A stretch of 40,361 nucleotides of DNA, from NCBI GenBank assembly GCA_030593145.1, contig JAUVHU010000014.1, forward strand, positions 1 to 40,361, given 5' to 3'. A program made the translations under genes and the position numbers. The notes beneath the pieces were generated by a model that saw only the letters and a program-made list of their open reading frames with translations, did not search any database and was not told the DNA's origin. The DNA comes from Desulfobacteraceae bacterium (GTDB lineage Bacteria; Desulfobacterota; Desulfobacteria; Desulfobacterales; ETH-SRB1). This document shows, piece by piece, positions 18,237-27,265 of this stretch. The stretch's first letter is position 1, and each line of letters opens with the position of its first letter.

Positions 18237-19883
18237 GTATCTATGAGCTAATGGATATCTCCTGCCGTCGCCAAAAGCCTTTGATGTAACCTTGAGGCCA
18301 GGCGCTGCCTGGCGTCTCTTGTATTCATTTTGATCAACCTTGCGGACAATTTCTTCTACAAGCTTTCTTTCATAGCCTATTTCAACAAGTTCATTAACTC
18401 CTTTTAACTCTTCGATATATCCATATAATATTGAATCCAGTATGTCGTATGGAGGCAGGTCGTCCTGGTCTTTTTGATCAGGTTTGAGTTCGGCTGAAGG
18501 GGCTTTATCAATTATCCTTTTGGGAATATATTCCTTTTCTTTGTTTATGAAGCGGGCCAGGTCATAAACAACCGTCTTCGGCACATCTGAAATCACGGCA
18601 AGACCTCCGTTCATGTCGCCATAGAGGGTGCAGTAACCTACGCTGAGTTCTGACTTGTTGCCTGTTGAAAGAAGAAGGCGGCCCTCCCTGTTGGATATGG
18701 CCATGAGAACGGTTCCTCTGATTCTTGCCTGAATGTTTTGTTCGGTAATATCCGGGCTTGCTTCTTTGAAACAGGGTGAAAGGTGTTTTAAAAATTCTTT
18801 GAATATGCCGTCAATCGGAATCTTGATAAGATTTATTCCGATATTTTCTGCAAGTTTTTTTGAATCATTATAGTTTTCTACGGAAGTATATTGTGATGGC
18901 ATAAATACGGCCAGAACATTTTCAGGTCCCAGCGCCATTGCTGCAATATATGCGGTCAGGGCTGAATCCATTCCTCCGCTTAATCCCACAACAACCTTTG
19001 AAAAACGACACTTTGTTACATAATCTCTTGTTCCCATGACAAGAGCTTTCAGGATAGATTCCTCAACCGAATCCGCTATAGTATGGAGGTTGTTTTTTAT
19101 AGATTCAGATGATTCATCAGCCTCTGAATCAAAGACCACAAGGTCTTCCTCAAAATCACAGGCTCTTGCTGCTATTTTCCCGTGTTGATCAAAGGCTGTG
19201 CTTATTCCGTCAAAAAGGAGGCTGTCATTTCCACCTGCCTGGTTTGCGTATATTAAAGGAACAGAGTGTTTCCCGGCTATCGAGCCGAGCATATTCTGCC
19301 TGAACTCATTTTTGCCGGCATAAAACGGGGATGCGGAGATATTCACAATAAGATCTGCGCCGTCCTGTATCATCAAGGCTACAGGATCCATGCTGTAGGC
19401 TCTTTTTTTAATAATATCTTTATCGTTCCATATATCTTCACAGATGGTGAGTCCTATTCTGCGGCCTTTGTAAGGATAAGATTCGCATAACAGGTCCGGT
19501 TCAAAATATCTGGTTTCATCATATACGTCATAAGCCGGAAGAAGCCTTTTGTTAATCTTATATAATAAATTACCATCCTCAAACAATGCAGCCGAGTTAT
19601 AAAGGGATTTGCCTTCCTTGTCAGGATTTTTATCCACAAACCCGCATATTACTCCGATTCCATGTATCGATTCCAACAGTCTGTTTAAACATGCAAGATT
19701 TGCCTCGATAAAATCATTCTTTTCCAAAAGGTCCCGCGGGGGATATCCGGAAATGACAAGTTCGGAAAAGACAACAAGATCACACGAAAGTGTTTTTGCT
19801 TTATCGGCAAAATTGATTATTCTGTCGAAATTATGACTAAAGTCACCGATTATCGGGTTTATTTGTGCTATGGCGATTTTCAT
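18225..19883 (-). CDS. nadE: glutamine-dependent NAD+ synthetase
   Basis: A 552-residue two-domain enzyme that makes NAD+ from nicotinate adenine dinucleotide, ATP and glutamine. The N-terminal nitrilase-like glutaminase has the triad Glu41, Lys112 and Cys148 (LTICEDIWND). The C-terminal synthetase has the P-loop VGLSGGMDSALTAY, STGNKSELSVGYCTLYGDMNGG and a C-terminal QNEYKRRQAAPGLKVTSKAFG. Length is typical. The last residues Asp-Cys and the stop TGA are encoded by the end of the adjacent inverted-repeat element (GGATTGTTGATT), so the extreme C-terminus may be non-native. No close operon partner. Confidence 0.95.
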   Translation of the reverse strand: MKIAIAQINPIIGDFSHNFDRIINFADKAKTLSCDLVVFSELVISGYPPRDLLEKNDFIEANLACLNRLLESIHGIGVICGFVDKNPDKEGKSLYNSAALFEDGNLLYKINKRLLPAYDVYDETRYFEPDLLCESYPYKGRRIGLTICEDIWNDKDIIKKRAYSMDPVALMIQDGADLIVNISASPFYAGKNEFRQNMLGSIAGKHSVPLIYANQAGGNDSLLFDGISTAFDQHGKIAARACDFEEDLVVFDSEADESSESIKNNLHTIADSVEESILKALVMGTRDYVTKCRFSKVVVGLSGGMDSALTAYIAAMALGPENVLAVFMPSQYTSVENYNDSKKLAENIGINLIKIPIDGIFKEFLKHLSPCFKEASPDITEQNIQARIRGTVLMAISNREGRLLLSTGNKSELSVGYCTLYGDMNGGLAVISDVPKTVVYDLARFINKEKEYIPKRIIDKAPSAELKPDQKDQDDLPPYDILDSILYGYIEELKGVNELVEIGYERKLVEEIVRKVDQNEYKRRQAAPGLKVTSKAFGDGRRYPLAHRYKDC

Positions 19884-19925
19884 ATGAATTATTTATAATT
19901 TTTTTTGAATTTTTTCAACCTAAGG

Positions 19926-20118
19926 TTAATGAACTCGTAAAAAGTCAATTTTGTTCACTTCATGACCATTTTGGGCGCAATTGTGATGTTCATCTAAAAT
20001 GCAAGAACTCGGTCTAACTGCCTCAAACAGCTTGCATTTCTTGACGATGAACATCACAATTGCTTTTTTCCCAAAATGCTCAAAGCCGTTCACAAAAGAC
20101 TTTTTACGAGTTCATCAA
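19926..20118. repeat. family A palindromic element, copy 2 (193 bp)
   Basis: Same length as the copy at 54-246 and closely similar, differing by scattered substitutions (for example CGGTCTAACTGCC against CGGCCTGACGGCC at the centre). Terminal GAACTCGTAAAAAGTC / GACTTTTTACGAGTTC. It lies between nadE and miaA and ends three bases before the miaA stop codon. Confidence 0.9.
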
Positions 20119-20120
20119 GG

Positions 20121-21047
20121 TTAAAGGAAGTTTTTTATTAATCGACACATTTCCGTTAATTCTTTCGGCTCTGTCCATATAATTTGGGCCTCTGATTTAA
20201 ACCATGTAAACTGTCGTTTTGCATATCTTCTTGTGTCTCGCTTAAAGGTTTGCAATGTATCATCCCATGAAATACGGTCTTTGATAAAATCTATTATATG
20301 GCGATAACCGATTGATTGCATCGGTTTCAGATCTTTAGTGTAACCCATGCTGACAAGCTTCTTAACCTCATCAAGAAGCCCCGCGCTTATCATTGCATCT
20401 ACCCTGCGATTAATCCTGTCGTACAGAACCTCTCTGTTCATATGCAGACCGATTGTCAGAACTTCAAATGGATTGTCAGTAAACCTGTGTTCTTGATGAT
20501 ATTCCGATATACTCTTTCCGGTTGCTTCCAGTATTTCAAGGGCTCTGATTATTCTGTAGGTGTCATTAGGATGTATTTTTTCTGCTGCGTCAGGATCGTA
20601 TTTCTTTAAACGTTTGTGAAGAAAGGCAGCGCCGTCAATTTCCGCTTCGTTTTTCAAGCGTAAACGAAAATCATGGTCAACCGGTTCTGTCTGAAACAGA
20701 CCGTATAATAACGCTTTGATATAAAACCCTGTTCCTCCGACAATAAAAGGTGTAATGTTTCGCTTATAAAGCCGCGCAATTATTTTGCGAGCCATTTCGG
20801 CAAACTTTGCGGCATCAAATGGTTCGTCAGGATTAACAATGTCTATCATATGGTGTTTGACACATGCTTGTTCTTTATGTGTCGGCTTTGCCGTGCCAAT
20901 ATCCATATGTTTGTAAATCTGCATGGAATCAGCATTTATTATTTCTCCATTAAATTCTTTTGCAATTCCGATTGCCGCAGATGTTTTTCCAACGCCGGTA
21001 GGTCCGCAAACAACAATAACCTTAGGCTTTTTTTGATCAGAATTCAT
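20121..21047 (-). CDS. miaA: tRNA dimethylallyltransferase MiaA
   Basis: A 308-residue enzyme that adds the dimethylallyl group to A37 of tRNAs reading UNN codons. P-loop GPTGVGKT at residues 15-22, then EIINADSMQIYKHMDIGTAKP, PFIVGGTGFYIKALL and, near the end, KRDTRRYAKRQFTWF. Length is standard. Usually near mutL or hfq, but here it stands alone between repeats. Confidence 0.95.
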   Translation of the reverse strand: MNSDQKKPKVIVVCGPTGVGKTSAAIGIAKEFNGEIINADSMQIYKHMDIGTAKPTHKEQACVKHHMIDIVNPDEPFDAAKFAEMARKIIARLYKRNITPFIVGGTGFYIKALLYGLFQTEPVDHDFRLRLKNEAEIDGAAFLHKRLKKYDPDAAEKIHPNDTYRIIRALEILEATGKSISEYHQEHRFTDNPFEVLTIGLHMNREVLYDRINRRVDAMISAGLLDEVKKLVSMGYTKDLKPMQSIGYRHIIDFIKDRISWDDTLQTFKRDTRRYAKRQFTWFKSEAQIIWTEPKELTEMCRLIKNFL

Positions 21048-21164
21048 AATAATTTGTTTGGTAATATTTTAGCTTTATGCAAAAAAACTTTTACCACGGA
21101 GATCACAGAGTACACATAGTAAATTAATTTGTTTTTTTGAAAAAACCAACCTTGCGAACCTGTT

Positions 21165-21300
21165 TTGAACCGCAGAATATCGAACAAGGAATTATAAATG
21201 TCGAAGTAAGGTATTCTATCATTTTTAATATTTAAAAAGATAGAGCTCTGCGATTCCACACTTCGTCATTCGAAATTCCTTGTTCGATATTCGATATTCA
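21165..21300. repeat. family D inverted-repeat element, copy 2
   Basis: Nearly identical to 7132-7298 apart from a missing segment of about 35 bp. Arms ATATCGAACAAGGAATT and AATTCCTTGTTCGATAT are inverted. Part of the 369-bp gap between the ATPase-OmpA gene and miaA, which also holds CACGGAGATCACAGAG words (21095-21118) and a family C end fragment; nothing coding was seen. Confidence 0.82.
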
Positions 21301-21348
21301 AATAATTGTATCTCGAATCTGCAATATCTTTCAAATAACTTTTTGATA

Positions 21349-21417
21349 TGATTGACAAGTTGTTTTCGGTTACAGCGCCGCAAAGCGGCATAATATAGCT
21401 TTTTACGATACCATCAT
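21349..21417. repeat. family C right-end fragment
   Basis: TGACAAGTTGTTTTCGG, GCCGCAAAGCGGCATAA and GCTTTTTACGATACCATCA match the right end of the longer element at 29054-29285. GCCGCAAAGCGGC is a small hairpin. It ends at the stop codon of the ATPase-OmpA gene. Confidence 0.7.
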
Positions 21418-22949
21418 TACTGTTTACTCATGTCGAGTTCGATTTCGACTCTGCGATCCGGCATCCCACTTTTCTCAACGCCATTGGTTTCAGTCTGCGT
21501 CACAGGTCCCATTCCAAGAGTTTTGATTTTATATGGGTTAACCCCTCTGGCCACGAGATAATTTTTTACAATATTTGCTCTAAACCTGGATAGTTTTATG
21601 TTGTATATGGAACCGCCTAATTTGCCGGCATATCCTCTAACAACGATTCCTGTATCAGGATTGCTGATCATGGCTGAGGCGAGCAGGTTAAGTTTTTCAA
21701 ATACATCGCTTGAAAGTTCGATTGAATCGTAGGCAAAAGAAATTATTAACTTTTGATCGGGAAAGAGGGGAACCTGCTGATTTTCCTTTTGGCCGGCGAC
21801 TTTAATGCCGGTTTTCTCTTTTGTGTCTGATTGCAGAGTTTGTTCTTGTACAGACTTTTTAGGTTGTTGCGGAGCTTGTTTTTGTTCTTGTACAGACTTT
21901 TCAGGTTGTTGCAGAATTTGTTCTTGTTTTTGTGCGGACTTGTCAGGAATTTTAGCTATCTGTTTTACCGGTATTTCTTTTGTGTCATAGGAATAATGAA
22001 TATATCCGGCAATAAGCAACAATGGAAATAACAGATAGATATATCCGGCAATTTTCCTTTTATTTTTTCTACTTTTCTTTTGCGTGTCTACTTGCTTTTT
22101 TTTTGCTGTTTCTAAATGTTTTAGTTTCTTTTTTTCTACGATCTGGGGCGATATTTTCAGCTCTTTGGCGCATTCTTTTACAATACCGGCGTCTATTGCC
22201 TTTTTTTCCTTAACATATCCGGTTAACAGGCTATGATCGCAAACAATGTTTATTAAACGTGGATAACCTTTGGAAAAGGCAAAGATTTCATGAATCGCTT
22301 TTGATGTGAAAATATTTTTTTGTGATCCAGCAATTTTTAAACGATGCCGGACATATTGTCCTGTTTCTTTTTCCGTCAAAGGATCGATTCGGTAATTGAT
22401 TGTGATTCTTTGCTTTAACGCCCTGTTTTCCAGCTTGAGTAAAATATCTGTAAATTCGTTTTGGCCGACAAAGAAAATATTGATCAGCTTTGCATCGTGC
22501 TTTTCTATGTTTGACAGAAGACGGATTTCTTCAAGAAGTTCATTGGTCAGCCTTTGTGACTCATCGATAATAAGCAATACTTTTTTATTGTTTATGTATG
22601 CTTTGTGTAAAAATCGGCTAAAACAGACAAGGAATTCGCCTTTACTGTTAAATCGTTTGTTAAAATTAAAGGCTGCCGCAATAAAGTTGTAAAAATCGAT
22701 TTTTTCCAGGCCGGGGTCAGGAATAATCGCGAAAATTATTTGATCTCCGAGCTGGTTTGTCAGGTTGTTTATAAGAGTGGTTTTTCCGGTGCCGACATCG
22801 CCCGCAAGAAACAGAAATCCCCTGTTGTCCAGAATTCCATATTTTAACATGGCAAAGGCTTCTTTGTGCTTTTCTCCCTGCCAGAGAAATTTTGGATCTG
22901 TATTGATCTGAAAAGGTTTTTCTATTAAATTATAGTATGAAAGATACAT
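21417..22949 (-). CDS. ExeA-like AAA ATPase fused to OmpA-like domain
   Basis: A 510-residue protein joining three parts. Residues 1 to about 270 are a GspA/ExeA-type ATPase like that found beside exosortase systems: Walker A GDVGTGKT at 50-57, Walker B LLIIDESQRL near 125-134, GYPRLINIVCDHSLLTGY. A single membrane span lies at about 300-320. A Gln/Lys-rich linker (about 330-380) with imperfect repeats of KSVQEQ follows. Residues 400-510 are an OmpA C-terminal peptidoglycan-binding domain with VVRGYAGKLG and KLSRFRANIVKNYL. The predicted topology is ATPase in the cytoplasm and OmpA domain in the periplasm. It may couple ATP use to cell-wall anchoring during polysaccharide or PEP-CTERM protein export (inference). 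Confidence 0.88.
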   Translation of the reverse strand: MYLSYYNLIEKPFQINTDPKFLWQGEKHKEAFAMLKYGILDNRGFLFLAGDVGTGKTTLINNLTNQLGDQIIFAIIPDPGLEKIDFYNFIAAAFNFNKRFNSKGEFLVCFSRFLHKAYINNKKVLLIIDESQRLTNELLEEIRLLSNIEKHDAKLINIFFVGQNEFTDILLKLENRALKQRITINYRIDPLTEKETGQYVRHRLKIAGSQKNIFTSKAIHEIFAFSKGYPRLINIVCDHSLLTGYVKEKKAIDAGIVKECAKELKISPQIVEKKKLKHLETAKKKQVDTQKKSRKNKRKIAGYIYLLFPLLLIAGYIHYSYDTKEIPVKQIAKIPDKSAQKQEQILQQPEKSVQEQKQAPQQPKKSVQEQTLQSDTKEKTGIKVAGQKENQQVPLFPDQKLIISFAYDSIELSSDVFEKLNLLASAMISNPDTGIVVRGYAGKLGGSIYNIKLSRFRANIVKNYLVARGVNPYKIKTLGMGPVTQTETNGVEKSGMPDRRVEIELDMSKQ

Positions 22950-22969
22950 TGTAACGATTTAGGCCTTTC

Positions 22970-23010
22970 AAAGAGACTTTTTTGACAGGATTAACAGGAT
23001 ATTCAGGATT
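22970..23010. repeat. left arm of inverted word repeat around the GxxExxY gene
   Basis: AAAGAGACTTTTTTGACAGG followed by ATTAACAGGATATTCAGG. The inverse at 23489-23523 reads, on the other strand, AAAGAGTCTGACAGGATAAC then AGGATAGAC. The two arms bracket the GxxExxY pseudogene. Confidence 0.75.
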
Positions 23011-23016
23011 AAAACA

Positions 23017-23409
23017 TCAAAACTCATCCTGCAAATCCTCATCAAAATCCCTTACTTTACGTTTGATTTCAACTTTCCGTTCACCAAAATTAATAATTAA
23101 ACCTATAGATTTCCCAGTGGCAACAAGATAATTAACCATCTGAACTTCATGGGCTTGAATGATTCGTCTTACCGACTTTAATTCTAAAATGATCGTGTCC
23201 TCTACTATGATGTCAGCGACAAATTCTCCAACGACTTCATTATCGTAGGATACGGTTATACGTTTTTGAAAAACAGCAGATAAACCGGCTTTTTTCAGTT
23301 CTATGAGCAAGCATTTTTCGTAAACAGATTCCAGAAAACCATAACCCATTCGGTTTTAAACTCTGTATGCACAACCAATGATTTTTTCAGTCAATTCTCT
23401 GTGTTTCAT
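23017..23409 (-). pseudogene. GxxExxY family protein, interrupted by in-frame stop
   Basis: A GxxExxY (PDDEXK-like nuclease fold) protein. The intact downstream part (110 codons from Met at 23349) begins at the family hallmark GYGFLESVYEKCL and includes EFVADIIVEDTIILELKSV. Upstream in the same frame lies the missing N-terminus, MKHRELTEKIIGCAYRV, starting at an ATG at 23409 with GAAAGG seven bases ahead. A TAA at 23356-23358 separates the two, where family members usually carry an aromatic or other residue. The most economical reading is a single base change creating a stop, giving a recent pseudogene. Reinitiation at Met23347-23349 is possible but would lose the first helix. The gene sits between inverted word repeats. 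Confidence 0.85.
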
Positions 23410-23488
23410 TTATATGCCTTTCTCAGGATTATGATTTACTGGATAGCTGCAATGAGAGTTGACTTTGTTTGCGCACTTTAAATAAAAT

Positions 23489-23523
23489 CTTGTCTATCCT
23501 GTTATCCTGTCAGACTCTTTTTC
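23489..23523. repeat. right arm of inverted word repeat around the GxxExxY gene
   Basis: CTTGTCTATCCTGTTATCC then TGTCAGACTCTTTTTC. It is the inverse of the left arm at 22970-23010. Beyond it, CTTTGTGTCTTTGTGCC and TTAGTGGCTGAAC words run to the end of the coiled-coil gene. Confidence 0.75.
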
Positions 23524-23598
23524 AAAAAACTCTTTACTCTGCCGTTCAATCATATCCTTTCTTTGTGTCTTTGTGCCTTAGTGGCTGAACCTCTATAT

Positions 23599-24723
23599 TT
23601 ATAAGCTGGAAAGAAATTCAAGATCTTTTGTCTGAGTGTTTTTAGTTCCTATGGTAAGAACTTCTGTTTTACTGTTTTTCTGTTTGCGAAAATAGAGGCG
23701 CCCCTTGTAAGCAAAGATGACCTCCAGGACCTTTTCCCTGTTTTTTTTCCCAAATACCTTCCTTTTTATCGGTACAAGTTGCGGGCTTTCGTTAAGCTGG
23801 TGAATTACTTCCTCGCCTTTTATTTTTAATTCATCAGTAAGATCAAGAAAACCGCTAACAGCCCTTTTATTGACGGAAGTATTTTTATACAGTGTCCTGA
23901 ATCGTTTTTGTGTTGCTTCATAATTCTTTATTTTTTCTTTTTCATAATCCTTTGTTTTTTCTTTTAAGGAATTGATAAGCTTTTGCTGTTCGTCCTGAAG
24001 GGCGAGATTTTTTTCTATTTTTTCTTCAAGATCAACAATATCCCGAATCATCTCCTCTTCATTTTTATCGGCTTTTTGTTTTGCATGGGCGAGATTTTTT
24101 TCTATTACTTGAAATTCGGATAAAAGGATTTCCCTTTCATGCCTGAGGCCCGATAGGCTGTCTGCACGATCTTTTTCCAGTCCAAGAAGCCTTTCAATCT
24201 CGCCTCTTTTTTCCATATCGTCTTGTTCTGCCATTTTTGCGCCAGCCCTGTAGTAAATATACAAAACAAACACAGATAAAAAGATATAGAAAGCAAGTAT
24301 CAAATTTGAAAACAGGGTATTGTGTCCTACTTTCAGGTCGACAGACACTACAATTCCTTCATTAAAGAGGTTATAATTATCTGTGGCGATTTGTACCGGG
24401 TCAGAGGGAAACGGAGAGTGTTTTTTATCAATAATTGCCGGATATAACAGCGTGCCGCTTTTAGTGACAATTGTAACATTAACCTTAATACCCCATGGTA
24501 TTAATCTGCTTTTTTGCAGATAAAGGTCGATATTGTCGGTAACGGCATCTTTAAGGCAGATGCTTCCATCAAATAGCGGGCTGGTATCACCGGTATATAT
24601 ATCTTCAATTTCATGTAAATACTTGTTCTGAAGATGACTCTCTATAAGCTGTATTGAGAAAATATATAAAACCGGCGGCAGCAGAATACATAAAATAAGT
24701 ATCTTAAGTGAAAAATATTTCAT
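23599..24723 (-). CDS. membrane coiled-coil protein of unknown function
   Basis: Not recognised. From Met at 24723 it is 374 residues. It has an N-terminal membrane segment (KYFSLKILILCILLPPVLYI) and a predicted periplasmic part of about 120 residues with LLYPAIIDKK and DPVQIATDNYNLF. A second span follows (LILAFYIFLSVFVLYIYY), then a long charged coiled coil and a C-terminal basic region. The layout resembles a sensor-like membrane protein without kinase or cyclase domain. The frame is open 13 codons further upstream, but those codons are TTTGTGGCTGA-type repeat DNA. It lies between the TPR lipoprotein and the ATPase-OmpA gene in the same direction, so a joint envelope role is plausible. Confidence 0.7.
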   Translation of the reverse strand: MKYFSLKILILCILLPPVLYIFSIQLIESHLQNKYLHEIEDIYTGDTSPLFDGSICLKDAVTDNIDLYLQKSRLIPWGIKVNVTIVTKSGTLLYPAIIDKKHSPFPSDPVQIATDNYNLFNEGIVVSVDLKVGHNTLFSNLILAFYIFLSVFVLYIYYRAGAKMAEQDDMEKRGEIERLLGLEKDRADSLSGLRHEREILLSEFQVIEKNLAHAKQKADKNEEEMIRDIVDLEEKIEKNLALQDEQQKLINSLKEKTKDYEKEKIKNYEATQKRFRTLYKNTSVNKRAVSGFLDLTDELKIKGEEVIHQLNESPQLVPIKRKVFGKKNREKVLEVIFAYKGRLYFRKQKNSKTEVLTIGTKNTQTKDLEFLSSL

Positions 24724-24734
24724 TTGACGTAACA

Positions 24735-24967
24735 ACTCAGCCACAAAGGCACAAAGGCACAAAGAAGAGATATGAATTTTAAACCTTTATCAGAAAGACC
24801 TATCTGCGTGCGGACACGCCCGAGCAGAGAAGAATCTATTGCTGAAAAATTGATGCGGCATATAGCGTACATATGATATTAATACCAGGTTTGCTCGAAA
24901 AAGTTTATGAAGTTCGTTAGAGAATTATATTATAATCTTGGTGTCTTAGTGTCTTTGTGGCTGAACT
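24735..24967. repeat. inverted CACAAAGG word arms, no gene between
   Basis: CTCAGCCACAAAGGCACAAA at about 24737-24760 and the inverse TGTCTTTGTGGCTGAAC at about 24951-24967. The 190 or so bases between show no gene and no clear motif. This unit fills the gap between the coiled-coil and TPR genes. Confidence 0.65.
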
Positions 24968-24985
24968 ATTACTAATTGACAAGGT

Positions 24986-27265
24986 TTACAGCTCGGACAC
25001 TATCCGTTTTGCCTCTTCAGAACCATCAAAACCGTCATCAAGGCTTAAAGCTTTTTTCAGTTCTTTTTCGGCAAGCTCTTTGTTGCCTTTTTTGTAGTAT
25101 GTCATGCCAAGATGATAATGAACGGTTGCATTATCCGGCATTTTGTCCAGGCTGTCGGTAAATTCACCTATGGCGCTGTCATACAAACCCTTTTTGTAAT
25201 AAATCAATCCGAGCGTGTCCATTATGCTCGGATCATTAGGAAGTTTCTCCTTTGCCTTTCGGGCAAAACCCAGGGCTTCATCAATATTTTTGCCTTGTGC
25301 CGCCAGCAGGTAAGCCAGATTGTTGGCCGCAGGCGCAAATTCGGAATTGATAGCAAGGGTATTTCTATAGTGTTTTTCAGCAAGGTCAAAATTTTTCTGC
25401 ATGTCATAAATCGTGCCAAGAAGCATGTTGGGTTGCACCTGCTTTGGATTCTTTTTTAGAGCTGCTTTATACTGGGCAATGGCTTTATCTTCTTTCTTTT
25501 GCTTAAGATATATGCCGGCAAGTGCAAAGTAAGGCCGCAGAAAGTTTGGGTTCTCTTTTAAGGCTGCCTGGAATGATTCTTCCGCCTTTTTTTCTTTTTG
25601 CTGCGCAAGGTAGATACTTCCTTTCAAGTTGTGTATGATTCCCAGGAGCATAGGATTATCATTTACCTTTTTCATATGTTGGTCGCATTTTGCAATTGCT
25701 GTGGCAAATTCCTTCTTGGTGGCATGCAAAATAACGATATTGGTAAATACATCCATGAGGTTTGGATTGATAGACATCGCCTTTTTAAAGTTAGATAAGG
25801 CAGGATCATACTCTTTCAGCAAACGTTGTAAAATCCCAAGGCGAAAGTAGCCTGCCGGGTTTTCCGGAGCGAGTTTAATCAAAGATTCAAATGCAGCCTT
25901 TGCCTCACTGATTTTTTTCTGATAAATAAAAATATTGCCTAACATAAGTCTTGCCCGATAATTTTCAGGCTGAACTTTAAGAATTTCCTTGATTTCTTCC
26001 TGTGCAAGATTAATCTCACGTTCACGAAAATATATCTCAGCTAATAAAAGCTTTGGTTTAATGTTTCTTGGGTTTAGTTCAATGGCCTTGACTAAAGCAG
26101 GCTTGGCTAACCGCGTTTCACCCATGCCTAAGTGAGCAATGCCCTTGAAGTAATAGGCTTGAGCAAATCCGGGTTCTTCCTTGATCAGTTGACCAAACAA
26201 TTCAATCGCTTCAGTATAATTGCGTTTTAAGACCAGAAGTTCTCCTTTTAATGTTCGGGCGGGATAATACCTGGGTCTTTCTTTTAAAATTTTCGCGATA
26301 TATTTTTCGGCTTCTTCAAGCTCTCTATTCTTTATATAATACCTGGCAATGGCATTTTTTATTCGAATATCATCACGCTGAAGGTCCAGAGCTTTTTGGT
26401 ACATGGAGAGTGTTTTGTCTTTATTGCCGGTGGCGTCGTAAAATCCGGCAATAATCAAATACGGTTTGATATTTGTTGTGTCAATTTGAATTGCCTTTAG
26501 ATACGCTGCCTCTGCCTTTGACTGATCATTTTGACGGAAATAAAAATTACCGAGTACTATGCGCAGATCTGCATTTTCAGGATTGTCGTTAATTGTCTTT
26601 TTTATCAATGCTTCTGCTCGATGGTACTCCTTATTGCTAACGTAAAAACCAAAGAGAGCAAGACGGGGAGGAATAGCATTGAGATCAATGTCAACTGCCA
26701 GTTTTAATACCCTTTCGGCTTCTGAAAGTTTTCCCTGCCTGGTTAATATCCTGGATAATCCAAGATAGGCACGTGTCTCCTTGCTATCAACATCTATTAT
26801 TTTCTCAAAGTGTTTTGCGGCTTCAAACAGGTTTTTCTCTCTTTCAAGAATATTGGCGAGTAGAAACAGCGCGTCTATGTTATTTGGTTCTTTGTTCAAA
26901 ACCGCATCAATTTTTTCTCTGGACTCTTTTAGTTTTTTGCCCAGCATATAAAAGGTGGCTAGCTTAAGTTGGGCGTCTATATTATCAGGATCGAGTTTTG
27001 CGGCAATTGAGTATGACCTGAAGGCACCTTGAGGATTGCCTAACTTGAGATAGGTTTCACCAAGCTTTAAATGAGCTTCGATATATTCATGGTCAATCTG
27101 AACAGCGTTCTTAAATTCGAGCTCAGCGCTTTTGTATTCTCCCTTCTCAAAATAGGCAGAGCCTTTTTCAAAATAAGAAACTTTCTTTTCTTCATCTGAA
27201 GAGCAGGCATACAAAGAAGAAAGTATAAACAAAAAAAGCAATAATACTGTTTTTAGCCGAAACAT
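24986..27265 (-). CDS. TPR-repeat lipoprotein (PrsT-like)
   Basis: A 759-residue lipoprotein with signal peptide ending LYAC (lipid-bearing Cys21). The rest is built of tandem tetratricopeptide repeats (roughly twenty, for example YFEKGEYKSAELEFKNAVQI, YYKKGLYDSAIGEFTDSLDK). Very similar architectures occur as the TPR lipoprotein of PEP-CTERM/exosortase loci. It is probably an outer-membrane or periplasmic scaffold for export. Length is somewhat shorter than the largest family members. It heads a minus-strand series with the coiled-coil and ATPase-OmpA genes. The assignment to the PrsT family is by architecture and neighbourhood. Confidence 0.85.
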   Translation of the reverse strand: MFRLKTVLLLFLFILSSLYACSSDEEKKVSYFEKGSAYFEKGEYKSAELEFKNAVQIDHEYIEAHLKLGETYLKLGNPQGAFRSYSIAAKLDPDNIDAQLKLATFYMLGKKLKESREKIDAVLNKEPNNIDALFLLANILEREKNLFEAAKHFEKIIDVDSKETRAYLGLSRILTRQGKLSEAERVLKLAVDIDLNAIPPRLALFGFYVSNKEYHRAEALIKKTINDNPENADLRIVLGNFYFRQNDQSKAEAAYLKAIQIDTTNIKPYLIIAGFYDATGNKDKTLSMYQKALDLQRDDIRIKNAIARYYIKNRELEEAEKYIAKILKERPRYYPARTLKGELLVLKRNYTEAIELFGQLIKEEPGFAQAYYFKGIAHLGMGETRLAKPALVKAIELNPRNIKPKLLLAEIYFREREINLAQEEIKEILKVQPENYRARLMLGNIFIYQKKISEAKAAFESLIKLAPENPAGYFRLGILQRLLKEYDPALSNFKKAMSINPNLMDVFTNIVILHATKKEFATAIAKCDQHMKKVNDNPMLLGIIHNLKGSIYLAQQKEKKAEESFQAALKENPNFLRPYFALAGIYLKQKKEDKAIAQYKAALKKNPKQVQPNMLLGTIYDMQKNFDLAEKHYRNTLAINSEFAPAANNLAYLLAAQGKNIDEALGFARKAKEKLPNDPSIMDTLGLIYYKKGLYDSAIGEFTDSLDKMPDNATVHYHLGMTYYKKGNKELAEKELKKALSLDDGFDGSEEAKRIVSEL

